Positions 10,301 to 21,668 are shown, counted from the stretch's first letter. The stretch: DNA of 64,000 bases from Ceratopteris richardii (GCA_020310875.1 CM035407.1:197850392-197914391); one strand, 5' to 3'. Made by a program: numbers and translations. Notes: a model not told the origin generated them from the letters alone.

Positions 10301-10320
10301 GATCAAAGAGAGGAACAATG
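10270..10320 (-). other. A28 tract next to a 21-nt LTR match, at the upstream edge of the ARGONAUTE fragment
   Basis: In element orientation: CATTGTTCCTCTCTTTGATC (+T), then ATA and a run of A (28 T on the plus strand, 10270..10297), then the ARGONAUTE block. The 21-nt piece equals the B LTR at 8748..8769, about 100 bases after the LTR TATA box, where an RNA 3' end (the R/U5 border) is plausible. The layout resembles a polyadenylated element transcript end joined to a host sequence by template switching. Confidence 0.7.
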
Positions 10321-10410
10321 TCAAAAAACAAGAAGACAGAGTTTAGTATCAATCAATAAAAATCTTTGACATATGTCAATTTGTGCCTGGGATTCTCAAG
10401 TGTGTCTATG

Positions 10411-10488
10411 CACGGCCGTGTAATGTGGCCCTATATTAATGCATACTTTGGAAATGCATGACCTGAATGGTGCAAAAGACAGGGTTGT
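10411..10488. repeat. Imperfect direct repeat, copy 1, flanking the captured block
   Basis: Partner of 9557..9634. The stretch 10298..10526 otherwise contains no recognisable gene; it corresponds to the non-coding spacer after the gag-pol stop. Confidence 0.65.
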
Positions 10489-10526
10489 GCAAGGAGCACA
10501 TGGTTGTCGCTCATCGAGGCCTGATG

Positions 10527-11105
10527 TCACCTGCAAATGTTGATGTCATCTTTGTTGGAGGTATCCATTGGATCTCGAGATGACCACTGATCCTTCCTCT
10601 TGATAGGGACCCATTTTAGAGCAGCATTTGGCACTGTAGAGATTACTTTAGGCGTCTTCCTCGTTGGATGCTTTCTGAACTGTGGTATCCAATGTGGTTG
10701 GCGCATTGGTTTGATGGAGGCTACTTGTAATTTTGGCTTCCAAACCCATATCCTTTTTTCACGTCTTCCTACTATTGTTGAAGAGCTGATTTGATCTCCT
10801 TTCGGTCTCTGTACGTGGTTCTTACCCTCTTCTCCTTTTGGCTTCTTTGTTGAGACCTTTCGCATGTGGGAGAACACAGGTTGTTGTAGATGTAAGAGCT
10901 TCTTAGGTACCCACATCTGTAATCGCCCTTGTTGAGCTTCAACTAATTTCTTAGGCACCCACACTTGTTGGATACCGTGTGATTGAGCTTGTCCGAGCTG
11001 CTTCCTTCGTCTTCTGACCTGGTTGGCTTGCTTGGATGGGATTTGTGGGGCCAAGGCTGGTGGTTTCTCTCCTTTGTGTACCCATATCTGCTTCATGCTC
11101 GGCAC
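10527..11105 (-). CDS. W-motif tail of gag-pol, element B
   Basis: The 192-codon basic tail includes QIWVHKG, QVWVPKK, QMWVPKK, RIWVWKPK, HWIPQ and LKWVPIK. Spacers are rich in Lys, Arg, Gln and Ser and are not conserved, whereas the W-centred motifs are conserved in A, C and E. That pattern is typical of repeated short binding motifs in a disordered tail. It is in the same frame as the PR2 segment upstream (11124..11624), separated by a stop near 11124. The partner is unknown. Confidence 0.75.
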   Translation of the reverse strand: MPSMKQIWVHKGEKPPALAPQIPSKQANQVRRRRKQLGQAQSHGIQQVWVPKKLVEAQQGRLQMWVPKKLLHLQQPVFSHMRKVSTKKPKGEEGKNHVQRPKGDQISSSTIVGRREKRIWVWKPKLQVASIKPMRQPHWIPQFRKHPTRKTPKVISTVPNAALKWVPIKRKDQWSSRDPMDTSNKDDINICR

Positions 11106-11123
11106 TACCTTCCTTTGGAAATC

Positions 11124-11690
11124 TCATTGTCTATTTGATATAGCAGTTGTTCTGTTTGGTTGTGCTTGCTTTGTTGGTTGAGTTGTTGTGGTGGCATTAG
11201 TCCTTGCCCCAGAGGAGGAGTCCGCTTGTCGTTGAGCCTGTTCTTCCATGATTGACTCCTTCTGCATCATAGAGCTTTTGACACATACATCTTCTTCCAT
11301 ATGATTAGTCTTAGAAGAACTAAGAGAGTGTGTGGTGCCCTGATCTGGGAGCATGCAGTTCTCTAATTCTATTGTAATGCATTGTTCATGTACCCATACT
11401 TGAAGAATTTGACTTCTTAGGTTCAAGTTTACTGCATGGTCATAAATCCAATCTTGACCCAAAACAAGTGGTTCTGTAAGGTTCTCATCTTGACACACTA
11501 GCGCTTTGACTTTCATTCGAACATCTTGAAGGTAGATGGGAAGTTCCACCTCGCCCAAACAAGGGGTTTCCACACCTCCCAAACCTATGAGATAAGCTTC
11601 TATGGGATTGATGTTCAACTGCAAGTCTTGGCAGTAGGAAAGTCTAACTGCACTACTTGCTGCACCTGAGTCATTTGTTTTAGTGTGTAA
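11124..11690 (-). pseudogene. Second retropepsin (PR2), element B, 5' end deleted
   Basis: Contains DSGAASSAV, AYLIGLGGVETPC, LPIYLQD and LVLGQDWIYDHAVNL, followed by a Ser/Thr-rich region, so it matches PR2 of A and C. Immediately upstream, the GPY/F-like module is cut off after VLVYTLKQ: against C, about 145 codons (post-integrase module and linker) were deleted and the reading frame changes there, near 11675..11690. Confidence 0.8.
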
Positions 11691-14550
11691 ACCAACACTA
11701 GATCTCCCTCTTTCAGTGCCTTATCCTTAATGTGTGCATCGAAGTATGCCTTTTGCCTTTTCTTTGCAGCGTACATGCCTGCAACCGCTCGTAGCCTTGT
11801 CTCACCTAAGCGTTCTAGATCAAAGATCCTAGATGACAATTCATGTCCATTCCACTCATGCTCTTGTGCTACTTTTAAAGCAAGGATTAAGAATCCAGTG
11901 GTAACACTGCATTCTGTCCAAAGACCATCTGAAATGGGGTGGCATTGAGTACCGTTTTGTAGGCAACTTGGTAAGCCCAAACAGCATGATGAAGTTGTTT
12001 GTCCCAATCAGAGCGTTTATTATTTACCAATTTTGTCAATACATTACAAAGGATCTTATTGGTACTCTCGGCTTGTCCGTTAGCTTGTGGGTGATAAGGG
12101 GAAGACTTTTTATGTATCACCAAGAATTCTTGGAGAAGATTTTCAATGACCTCATTCAAGAAGTGTGTGCCTCTATCGCTCACTAACTCTATTGGTAGCC
12201 CATATCTCGTGAACACATTCTCGAATAAGAACTTAGCTGTCGTCTGAGCATCATTCTTTGTTGTGGCTTTCACCTCTAACCACTTTGTAAGGTAATCTGT
12301 GGCTACAATAATATACTCTGCATGGGAGTTTCTAGCAGGGGGATTAATAGGACCTATGAAGTCTATGCCCCACTTGGAAAATGCACGCCCTCCCATCATT
12401 GGCCTCAAAGGCATCTCGTCTTTTCTAACTGGATATTCTGCACGTTGGCATGTGCCACATTTCTTCACATAGGTATGTGCATCCATATGAAGAGTGGGCC
12501 ACCAAAGTCCTGAGAATAGAATGGTCTTAATCACTCGGTCAGGACCAAAATGTCCACCTGCAACACCATTGTGTGTAGTCTCTAAGACCTTTAAATAGTC
12601 TGATTCATGAACGCACAGTCTTAAGTAACCATCTTTGCCTCTTCGGTATAAGTTGTCGCCTACTAAGGCATAGCCTTGAGCTTCTTGCTCCATGCTTCGT
12701 CTTCTTGCTAGACTAGCCTCTTTGGGTAATCTTCCCGACCTCATAAACTCTACCAATGGAGCACTCCAATCTGGAATTAATGACACTTGATAAAGGGTCG
12801 CATGCTCCACTGGGGGTCTCTCTCTACACATTGGACAATTCTTAGTCCACTCATGTATTTCTTTGTCCATGCTAGGCCAATACACTCCTAGACGCTTCAT
12901 ATTCTGCAATGTTCGTTGCTTAGAATAGTGATTTCCTAGCAATCCTTCATGAGCTTGCTGCAACCAACTACTATGTTTATCATCCTCGACACAACAAGCT
13001 AATACACCCTCAGTATCATGTTTGTACATGCTTCCTGCCAATATGTGATATTTTTGTGATCTTACAATTTCTTCTTGTGATGTTTTCACATTCTTATTTG
13101 CAGGGCCAAAGGTTAGGACTGGTACCAACTTATTTGCCCATTTGGGAACAACTTCCAAATTGAACAGATAAGCATCAGGTAGTTCATCAGACACTCCTTG
13201 TGGTGACTCTCCTGAAGTAATGCGAGAAAGGTGATCTGCCCGAAGGTGGGTTCTACCTTTCCTAACAACAACTTCAAAGTCATATTCCATTAATAAGAGG
13301 AACCATCTTACTAAGCGTCCAGTATTGCAAGGTTTATTGACCAAATATAACAAAGCTTGATGATCAGTGAAAAACTTGAACTTGTTGGCCAATAAATAGT
13401 GTCTAAACTTCTTCACAGCATATACCATGCCTAAGCCCTCTCGCTCAGTTGTGGTATAGTTTCGTTCAGCTGCAGTGAGCTGTCTACTAGCATATGCTAT
13501 GGGCAAATCTAAGTTTCCTTCACTTATGGGTTGTGCAAGCACACATCCTATGGCATGATTGGATGCATCCACATGGACATGGAATGGTTTATTCCAATCA
13601 GGAGTGGTCAGTATTGGTGCCGTGCACAAACGTTTGTTCAGTTCGTTGAAAGAATTCTCGCATTCATCGTTCCACTCAAAATTAGACAACAAGGCATAAA
13701 GGGGTCTAGCTATGATCGCGTACATGTGGATAAACCTACGGTAATATCCACAATGGCCCATAAAGGCTTGTACCTCTTTAACATTCCTTGGCCTGGGTAG
13801 CTCCGCTATGGCTCGTACCTTATCTTCATCTGTTGAGATTCCATTCTTAGAAACAATATGACCTAAGATTTTACCTTGACGCACCATGAACACACACTTT
13901 TCTGGGTTCACACACACGAGATATTCTCTACACTTGTTGAAGATTTGTCTGAGCTCAAGGATGTGAAACCTTCGTTCTTGGGAATGAGCACATAAATCAT
14001 CCACATACACTTCTAAGCTCTTTCGCAAGAACTCTTTGAAGACATAACACATGAGCCTTTGGAATGTTGCAGGTGCATTGGTGAGCCCAAATGGCATCAC
14101 ACGAAATGCAAAGATTCCCCATTCTGTGGCAAAAGTTGTTTTGTGTTGATCTTCTGGGGCAATGGCCACTTGATTGTAACCTGAAAATCCATCAAGGAAG
14201 CTATAAACTTCCTTGCCTGCAACACGCTCCAATAGGTGTTCTATGATTGGAAGTGGATAACTATCTCTGATCGTAGCGGCATTAACTGTTTTAAGGTTAA
14301 TACACACTCGCAACTTTCCGTTCTTCTTGGGCACCACTACAATGGGGGACACCCATTCAGTATGCTCAATCTCATAGATGAATCCAGCTTCAATCAACCT
14401 ATCAATTTCTTCTTTTATTTTGGCTAGATAGGTATCATTATATGTGTAGGGCTTCTGTTTGGTGGGCTTGGCATCAGCAGTCATGGGGATAGTATGAGGG
14501 AAAATTCTTGGATCTACCCCTTTCAAGTCTCTATAGTGCCACGCAAACAC
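11691..14550 (-). CDS. Reverse transcriptase, RNase H and integrase of element B
   Basis: One 887-codon frame (11887..14550) carries RT (LDGFSGYNQV, VYVDDLC), RNase H (HVDASNHAIG, TDHQALLYLV), a first H2C2 module at about 12831..12960 (HEGLLGNH, CPMC), a second at about 12441..12575 (HNGVAGGH, CGTC), and the integrase core (TDYLTKW, SDRGTHF, QANGQAEST). Both zinc modules have H-X6-H-X30-C-X2-C spacing. A one-base deletion near 11893 ends the frame; the remainder of the integrase C terminus continues in another frame to about 11690. RT catalytic motifs are intact. Confidence 0.88.
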
Positions 14551-15436
14551 ATGATAGAGCTACAAGCTCCATTTCTTCTCTTGCACTTAGGTCATCTCCT
14601 ATATATGTGCATCTCTCTTCGTTCTCTTCGATGGTCACTACAATCTTCTTGGTCTTTTCTTTATTATCATATGATTCTCCTATGATGGCCTCTCTCTTAG
14701 GCATTCGTACCAAAATTTTGCGGTCGTCAACTTCATATTTCTTGAAGTTCTCTGGTACTTCAAACAATGATTCCTCCTCTTCTTGTTTCACTGGTTTTCT
14801 TTTCTTTTTCTTTTGACTGTTCTCACTTCCATCCTTTGAATTTACCGTTTTAGTACTTGTGAGAGGTTCTTATTCTTTCTGGGTGAGCACTCCTATATCT
14901 TCTAGATAGTGCTGCTCTGAGTTAAAGCAACTATCCATCACAATGGACTCTATATCATCGTCATTCTCTTCTTCTTCTATGACATCACTAGGGTCACATT
15001 CTTCTAGCAAGGGCTGACACATGAACACTGAGATATCATAACCCTCCTCATCACAATGAGGTGTCCATTGTTCTTCCTTGACAGCAATGTCCATGGTGGC
15101 TAAGATTTCTGGCCAGCCATGAGACTCAAATTCCTCATCTGGAAAGATCATCGGTGTATAGGCTGGGTCTTTAATTGGTCTATCTCCTGGCGAAGTTCCT
15201 TCTTCTCTTGCCTTTAAACGTTTTTCCTCTTCCTTTGCGACCTTGCACATCCACAAATGAGTATCTTCATGCAGCCATGATGGATCAGGTGAACTTTCAG
15301 AATGCACAGAGATGGAATCTTCTTTCGCTTTGTGGATAGAATTCCACTATAGGGGTGGTACATCTCTGAAGGTGTAATCCTTCAAATTGACCTTGGTGGT
15401 GACCCCTAAGTGCTGTAAGTACAAGGAGTTAGTTCC
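14531..15436 (-). pseudogene. PR1-RT linker region of element B, broken
   Basis: Acidic linker fragments (15307..14870 and 14791..14531) match the same part of A and C: WLHEDTHLWMCKVA, EWTPHCDEEGYDISV, EESLFEVPENFKKYEV and YIGDDLS. A small deletion of about 13 bases near 14555 removes LREYRD before the RT start and shifts the frame. Stops occur near 15347, 15437 and 14870. Confidence 0.75.
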
Positions 15437-16045
15437 CTAATCCTGTACTATTTGCAATTGTCGTAGGAAGGGTCTTCCTAGGATCATCTCATAGACATTA
15501 TTTTTCTCAAAGTCACATATAGCAAATGTATGTTCAAACTCCACACCACAAGTGGTTAGAGTTATCCCTTCGAGCAATCCTAGAGGTCTTTCAAAATGAC
15601 CGTCGGCCATTTGAAGCTTCATTCTAGTTGGTCTTAATGTGGGTTTGCCCCATTGCTTCCACAAGGAGGTGGTCGCAATAGCAACACCCGCACCTGAATC
15701 TATGATTGCTTTGGTTGTGTAACCTTGGTAGGTGATTGGAAGATAAGTATTACCTTCTTCACCCTCACACATGTCCCCTATTTTGTCTAGAGGTATCTCT
15801 GGTACTTTTTGTTTAGAGCCTGCTTTTGGCATTTTGGAATCAAGTTCTGGAACTTGATCCTTTACATGATTCCAAAGCTCAGGTTTTGCTTTGAGCAGCT
15901 CTTCTACAGTGAGATGACACTGAACCTTAGTATTCTTCACGACATCCATGTTCCTTGGGACCACTGAGTCTTCATTTCTTACTAGTATTGTGGGAGCTCT
16001 AATCTGGAGAGATTCAGATTCCCATGGGCCTGGAAATTGAGGCAA
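15437..16045 (-). pseudogene. Protease 1 of element B
   Basis: Carries IIDSGAGVAIATTSLWKQW and YEMILGRPFLRQL, the two conserved retropepsin motifs. It begins with the linker (VRNEDSVVPRN, LTVEELLKAKPELW) that joins gag to PR in A and C. A frameshift separates it from gag upstream (16072). It is very close to the PR1 of element C. Confidence 0.8.
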
Positions 16046-16071
16046 TTCTTCTAGGGTATTAGATTCAAAAT

Positions 16072-17166
16072 CTAATCTTTCATATTCTTGTTGTTCTGCT
16101 TCATCTCCGTAAATGATGGAATGTCTTGGGGAAATTGATCATGAAGATAATCAATCTCAGGAATAGGAGGGGAGTTACCCTTCTCCTTGGCCCATTTCTC
16201 TTCTTGTATTTCCCGCAAGAACTCTTTAGAGTACTGTTGAATTGAAGGAGGTATTCCAGCATCTGTGGAATTAGGAACATAAGCTCCCATTGGTGGTGAG
16301 CTTCCTCTTTCAATAACTGGTTGAGCCTGTGGAGGTAAAGAAACTTGTGGTTTGTTTACCAATTGCTCTAATCTTTCTAGTAAGCCTTGGAAATGCAAAT
16401 CCGGTTTGACAGAGTCTGTCTGATTGAACTTTTGACTAGTCTCGAGTATAGCTTGAGCTTGTTCTACCATTTTCATGCACATTTTCATCCGTTCAATCTT
16501 TAAATCTGCTCTAGGGTAACTCTTGTCTAGGTTTGCAGCTGTAGGCCCTTCTTGAAGTCGAGCCTCATAGGCCTTGAACATCATGTCCAAGCCTACTGGG
16601 GTTGGATCTGCAAGAACAGACCCTGGTTGTGGTCTATTTACAATGGGTGGTGGGGTGGGATGAGGTGGAGTGGATGGAGTTTCGGCATGCGAGGGGCTTT
16701 GAGATGCAATGTCTTCTATTTTTGTTTTCGCTTCTTTTAAGATTTCTTCTAGTTCCGATAACTTTTTATTCCACTTGCGATTGGCCTTCTCTCTGATATC
16801 CTTCCATGTTCTTGTTTTCCTCTTACTAGGCTCTCCTGATTCACTCGACTCTGATTGTTCTACTGGTGTATCCTGTTTTAAGGCTTGTGCTCTAGTGACA
16901 GCTTGTATAGGAGCCACATTGCTACTACTTGAACTTGAATCTGCCACTAAGCCTACCACATTAGTGGGTGTAATCTTGGGTGCACTGGAGGGGTTTCTTG
17001 GACAATCTCTGGGGAGATGGTCTTTGCCACAATCAGGACAAAAAGCTTGTATTGTGATAGCATGTCCTTGACTCGGAGATGGTGGGTGGGGACAATCACG
17101 AATGAAATGGTCACCATGACATCTAAAACAAGATCCTCTAGGGTCTTGTGGTCTCATTTGTCTCAA
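16072..17166 (-). pseudogene. Gag C-terminal zinc knuckles and linker, element B
   Basis: Two knuckles, CFRCHGDHFIRDC and CPDCGKDHLPRDC, both with C-X2-C-X3-H-X4-C spacing, then a Pro-rich linker and the segment GPTAANLDKSYPRAD...LLERLEQLVNK. The second half, but not the first, is nearly identical to C gag, marking a recombination boundary in C. A stop (TAG, 17167..17169) separates it from the upstream gag. Confidence 0.8.
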
Positions 17167-19380
17167 CTAGGGCCTAGGGTTAGGATTTGTGTACATGACA
17201 TTGGAGTATTCTGGCTCCCAATTTTGCTCCATAGGTGGTGCCTCATATTGATACGAGTAAATCTCACTATGTTCAGGTGACTCTATGTAATAAGCATGTG
17301 GACTACCTTCATGGGAGTAGTCTGAACTATGAGCATGAGAGTCATTATCTGGTATCAATGGGGTTAGTGGCACCAATGCTCTATTTGGATTTTCCTCTCC
17401 CACAACATATTTGACTGGAATCACGTTGGCAAGAGCTGGTGGTTGGTTTCCCAAGACTGGTAGTGGCCTATATTGCGCCTGATATTTTTGTTGTGGTCTA
17501 TTATATGGCTGTTGGTATTGGTTTTGATACCTACCTGGTTGGTAAGGTTGTTGATAATTCTGTCTAACAACCTGCCTATTATAGGGACAATCTTGAGCCG
17601 TGTGGTTCATATATTTTCTCTCAATAGTGCAATATGGAGCATTCCTTTCTCTCATGTTCTGGTTGTGCAATGGGCATACATTAGCCATGTGGTCGCCTCC
17701 GCAAGTATAACACCGATTCACTGGAGTGACTCTCTGTGTTTGTTTATTTTGGACTCCCAGCTTCTTGGCAACTTGCTCAGCTATCTCCTCTATTTCCGTG
17801 GAGATTTTTGAAGTATGACTAGTAGAACTATCTGAATCCTTATAGAGTTTGGATAATCCTAACTCCTCACCCAAGTTATCTTCTATGTCAATGCATGTCC
17901 GCACGCACTCTTCTATGGATCTAGGCTCTTTCAAGTATACATATGATCTTAACTTTGTGCTCAGTAAGCCATCTAAGAACAAAGCCACTTGTTTGGCTGG
18001 CGTGGGTAGCTCTGGAGTAGGGCATCTTTCTAGGTACTGTCTGAACCTTCTACCTGCTAGTCGCACTGTTTCTTGGGGTGTCTGCTTGAAACTGTGGATC
18101 AAGGATGATGTGTTATGCCTGATACCACTCTTGGAAAATTCTACAATGAATTCGTCTAGCAGTTGACCTATGTCGCGATAATTGCGACTACTCAGTGGTT
18201 GAAACCAAGCTAAGGCAGTGCCCTTAAGAGTCAGACCAAATGCCTTGTACTGGGTGAACAAATCCTCAACCTGTTCCGCTCTTAACACTTGTTTGAACTC
18301 GGCCACATGATCATAAGGATCTCCTGACCCGTCAAAATAATTCTTCATTGCCTTGATCACTTGAGTGGGTCTAAGGGTTCTTGGGTGCTCTCGGGGTCTA
18401 GGCAATGGAAAATTATGTTCATCTCTTTGTTGCCTATGTGCTTGATGTCTCTCTCTTTCAGGTCTTTCATTTTCAAATCCTGCTCTATTTCTGCCCACCG
18501 TGTGTGCAAAACTTACCTCAGGTCTCTCTCTAGTTCTTTCTCTCTAGGCTTCATGAGCTTGGGATGATCCTACTCCTTGGAGGCCATGGGAAACATTGGA
18601 TCTTGGTGGAGGGAAAATCAATTCATTCTTCCAAGTATATGCATGTCTATCATGTTCTGTTACCAAGAATATCTTCTCTGATGTGTTATCCAGGTAGACA
18701 ACTTTGCCTGGTATCTCAGGATCTTTGAATTCATAGATGATAACTATGCCCAATTGGCTAGGTTGATTTGGCTTGAATCTCCAAAAGGCTTCCTCTGTTT
18801 CTCTATTCAAAAATAGTTCTATGCTTTTGTTGTCTTGAGGGATCCAGTCCGGAGTGATCACTCGGGTCAAAACTGACTTACCTCTAGGAGTCTGGGGTCC
18901 TTGTCCTACATTTCCTTGTTCTAGGTCTCCTATTTCATTCTCAGGAATGACATTTCCAAACTCATCAGTCCTATCTGGTAGGTTGGTGACCACATACATG
19001 GTTCCTTCCTTATCAATGTATGGACCCTCTTCGAACTTGACCACCGGGTGTTCAAGTCCAAAGGATTGATCTGGATTTTTGAGTTGGACCACTGATCGCC
19101 TTAGACCATCCTCATAGATGCGAGCAGCTAATTGGTTGGTCCGAATATATTCCAACTATGTCTTATAGGGACCTTCTGGTGTTTGTAGATGGGCAGTCCC
19201 TGAGCCACCTGCAGGTTTTCCCATGCTAAAAGACATTTCTGAATCACTTGTGTCTGAACTTAGTAAAAGATGACCACTTAGTTGTTGTGCCCAAGACTTG
19301 GATGTATGGTTGACACTAGCCTCAGAAGATCTAATGCTTTGTTTATCCTTGCCTAAGTGCCTACCAGATCTCAGGTTCAT
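17167..19380 (-). pseudogene. Gag N-terminal, capsid and first knuckle region of element B
   Basis: The gag start is ATG 19380 (MNLRSGRHLG, shared with C). In-frame TAG codons at 19156..19158 and 18544..18546 divide it into three open pieces. The piece 17167..18498 contains the capsid-like retrotransposon gag domain (FDGSGDPYDHVAEF, ALAWFQPL, RFRQYLERCP) and the knuckle CYTCGGDHMANVC. Elements A or C carry CAG at the corresponding positions of the two TAGs, so these are single-base changes in CAG (CHG) context. Confidence 0.85.
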
Positions 19381-19644
19381 AAGCTTTAGTCAAGAGTCCA
19401 AATTTTCCCTTTGGTATGGTTCAAAATTCTTTGGAGCCCCCTTGGTTCCCTAGTCCCACTTGAGGATCAACTTCAAATTATCCTATCTCAAAATCAATGC
19501 GTTATTCTTGAAAAAAACAATTGAGATCGAGTAGGATTTGAAACAAGCTTTCCAACGAGCTATAGAGCTCAAAAAATGGACTTCGGATGAAAAAGTTATG
19601 TCAAATGAGGCTCCTAAGGGTCAAAACAGGCAAACAGGACCTTT
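19381..19644 (-). other. Leader of element B between gag and array
   Basis: Non-coding. It contains a block also found in the leaders of C and A: GAGCTTTCCAAC, then about 50 bases later a GTTATG-type core, then GGTCAAAACAGGC (plus-strand sense). B lacks the extra 500 to 600 bp of leader found in C (37140..37700) and A. Confidence 0.6.
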
Positions 19645-20712
19645 TAGAGAAAATCGCGATTTTGTGAACTTCAAGAAAATCGCGATTTTGTACCTTGAGA
19701 ATCGTGTTCACAAAATCGTGTTTTGAAAATCGCGATTTTGAGCTGAAAATCGTGTTTTGAAAATCGCGATTTTGAGCTGAAAATCGTGTTTTTGAAAATC
19801 GCAATGTTGAGCACAAAATCGTGTTTTGAAAATCGCGATTTTGTCTCAGAGAATCGTGATTCACAAAATTGTGTTTTTCACAAAATCGTGTTTTTCACAA
19901 AATCGTGGTTTTCAGAATTGTGTTTTTGACATGAAAATCGCAATTTTGTCTCACAGAATCGTGTTTTCACAAAATCGTGTTTTTGGTTGAAAATCGTGAT
20001 TTTTTGAAAATCGTGTATTTGCTAAAAATCATGATTTCTGAGAATCGCGATTTTGAGCAGAGAATCGTGTTTTTTGAAAATCGCGATTTTGAGCAAAAAC
20101 TCGTGTTTACACAGAATCGCCTTTTTTCACAAAATCGTGTTTTTGGCTGAAAATCGTGATTTATGAGAATCGCGATTTTGAGCCCGCTGAAAATTGTATT
20201 TGCTCAGAATCGTGTTTTTGACATGAAAATCGCGATTGTCAACAGAGAATCGTGTTTTCATAAAATCGTGTTTTAGAGAATCGTAATTTCTCAGAATCGT
20301 GTTTTTTGGCTGAAAATCGTGATTTTTTGAAAATCGTGTTTTTGCTGAAAATCGTGATTTGTGAGAATCGCGATTTTGAGCAGAGAATCGTGTTTTTTGA
20401 AAATCGCGATTTTGAGCAAAAAATCGTGTTTACACAGAATCGCCTTTTTTCACAAAATCGTGTTTTATTGAAAATCGTGATTTTTTGAGAATCGCGATTT
20501 TGAGTAGGGAATCGTGTTTTTTTTAAATCATGTTTTTTTGGTTGAAAATCGTGATTTGTGTGAATCGCGATTTTGAGCACAATCACAGAATCGTGATTCT
20601 GAGAATGACCACAGAATCGTGATTCTTTCAGCCAACTTTTAGGCGGGAAAACAGAAAATCGTGATTTTTTCAAAAAATTTTGAATTTTCACAGAATCGTG
20701 TTTTTTGGCGGG
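19645..20712. repeat. Leader repeat array of element B (AAAATCGCGATTTT type)
   Basis: More than 1 kb built of short units. Thirteen exact TCGCGA cores are seen, mostly inside the 14-nt palindrome AAAATCGCGATTTT, alternating with about 30 half-site units AATCGTG(TTTT/ATTTT). A higher-order duplication of roughly 145 bp is visible: 20000..20145 recurs at about 20320..20466 with small changes. The array lies between the candidate splice donor (21001) and gag (19380). ORFs on either strand here are by-products of the repeats. Confidence 0.93.
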
Positions 20713-21029
20713 AAATTCAAATTTCTGAGCGCCGGCTATGGCGAGCTCCGTATGAGCAGAAAATCATGAAAAAAACACAGCGCTTGCTCTCCCTTGCACC
20801 TCCTAACTCCTTCCCACACAATAATGCATGAAAAATGGTATGAAAATGGTGAAAATGCACTAAAAACAAGAAATTTCTATGAAGAAGAAGATGGAAGAAG
20901 GTGAAGATGATGATGATGATGAGGATGAAAAGGCAAAAAACAGAAAATGAACTGAAATGATAGTTTTTTTACCTTCCAACGTCGCAAATCTACGATCTTA
21001 CCATCACAACGCTCGTCCTCGAAGCTCTC
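20713..21029 (-). promoter_or_regulatory. PBS-proximal leader of element B with candidate splice donor
   Basis: A donor-like TGATG|GTAAGATC has its GT at 21001/21000, about 30 bases inside the PBS. The same TGATG|GTAAGA is found in C (39206) and A (41897). The plus strand here also has a GAAGATGATGATGATG-type purine stretch near 20881..20930. Confidence 0.5.
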
Positions 21030-21047
21030 TCCCCGGCAACGGCGCCA
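21030..21047 (-). promoter_or_regulatory. Primer-binding site of element B, tRNA-Asp type
   Basis: The plus-strand tccccggcaacggcgcca equals the 3' end, including CCA, of plant tRNA-Asp(GTC). An 8-base spacer separates it from the LTR at 21056. C and A have a longer match (22 bases). Confidence 0.88.
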
Positions 21048-21055
21048 AAATTTGG

Positions 21056-21663
21056 TGTAGCTCAAGCGTAAGCACCACCTCCTTTACTTGTCAATCCGCG
21101 GAGACGTGAGGACCGGTATGAAGACCACGAGCAAGTGAAGGCACAAGTGCGTGAGTGAAAGCACACAAACATGCACACACATACACACACACGCGCACGA
21201 AGTAAGATCAAAGAGAGGAACAATGGAAAGCTTAGATTGCAAAAGAGTTCTCTTACAAAAGCTCTATTCTCTAACTAGCTAACCTCAAAAATGGGCTCTC
21301 TAGCTCTTTTTATAGTTTTTTGACTAGTTTTGGCCCTGTCCAGACCTAGTGTCCGGCCTAGTTAAAAATTAGGTTCCAGGGTTTATTTGAGGGCTCAAAC
21401 GAAGTCTAAAAATTATGAAAATTGGTACGATGGTACTTCTAATACTCCTCAAGCTCGAGGACTCCTCGGCTTGAACAAAATGCAGTTATAAAAATAGATA
21501 ATGGTATTTACAATGGTTTTTAGTGATGAAAATCACTATTTTTGTAGGGGATTCATCTGAAAATTTGACATACACTTCATGGAGCTCCCTACTTGCTCCC
21601 TTTCCCTGTGTGTCCAACTTTTGATGTGCTTCCATGCTTTGTCCTTGACTTTGAGCTTCAACA
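21056..21663 (-). repeat. 5' LTR of element B
   Basis: 608 bp, same length as the left copy, with about five substitutions. TATA-like box at 21306..21315. Followed by TSD TGGTG at 21664. Confidence 0.95.
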
Positions 21664-21668
21664 TGGTG
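21664..21668. repeat. Target-site duplication of element B, right copy (TGGTG)
   Basis: Identical to 8596..8600 and directly adjacent to the right LTR. Confidence 0.9.

Larger units (their letters stand above)
8601..21663 (-). mobile_element. Element B: complete but defective Ty3/gypsy insertion carrying an ARGONAUTE fragment
   Basis: The 13,063-bp element is bounded by 608-bp LTRs (8601..9208 and 21056..21663) and a 5-bp TSD. Order on the minus strand: LTR, PBS, leader with TCGCGA-containing array, gag, PR1, RT, RNase H, two H2C2 modules, integrase, PR2, W-motif tail, captured ARGONAUTE fragment, PPT, LTR. Most or all of ORF2 is missing. The coding part has at least nine breaks although the LTRs differ at only about five positions, so it was probably already defective when it last moved. 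Confidence 0.95.

Noticed and set aside
10527-11105. W-motif tail as an ARGONAUTE hook (GW/WG)
   Set aside because: The tryptophans are not next to glycine; the motif is W-V-P-K, so the known hook mode is not supported.
19601-20691. Long ORFs on both strands through the B leader array
   Set aside because: They are translations of AATCGCGATT repeats and are not conserved in A or C.
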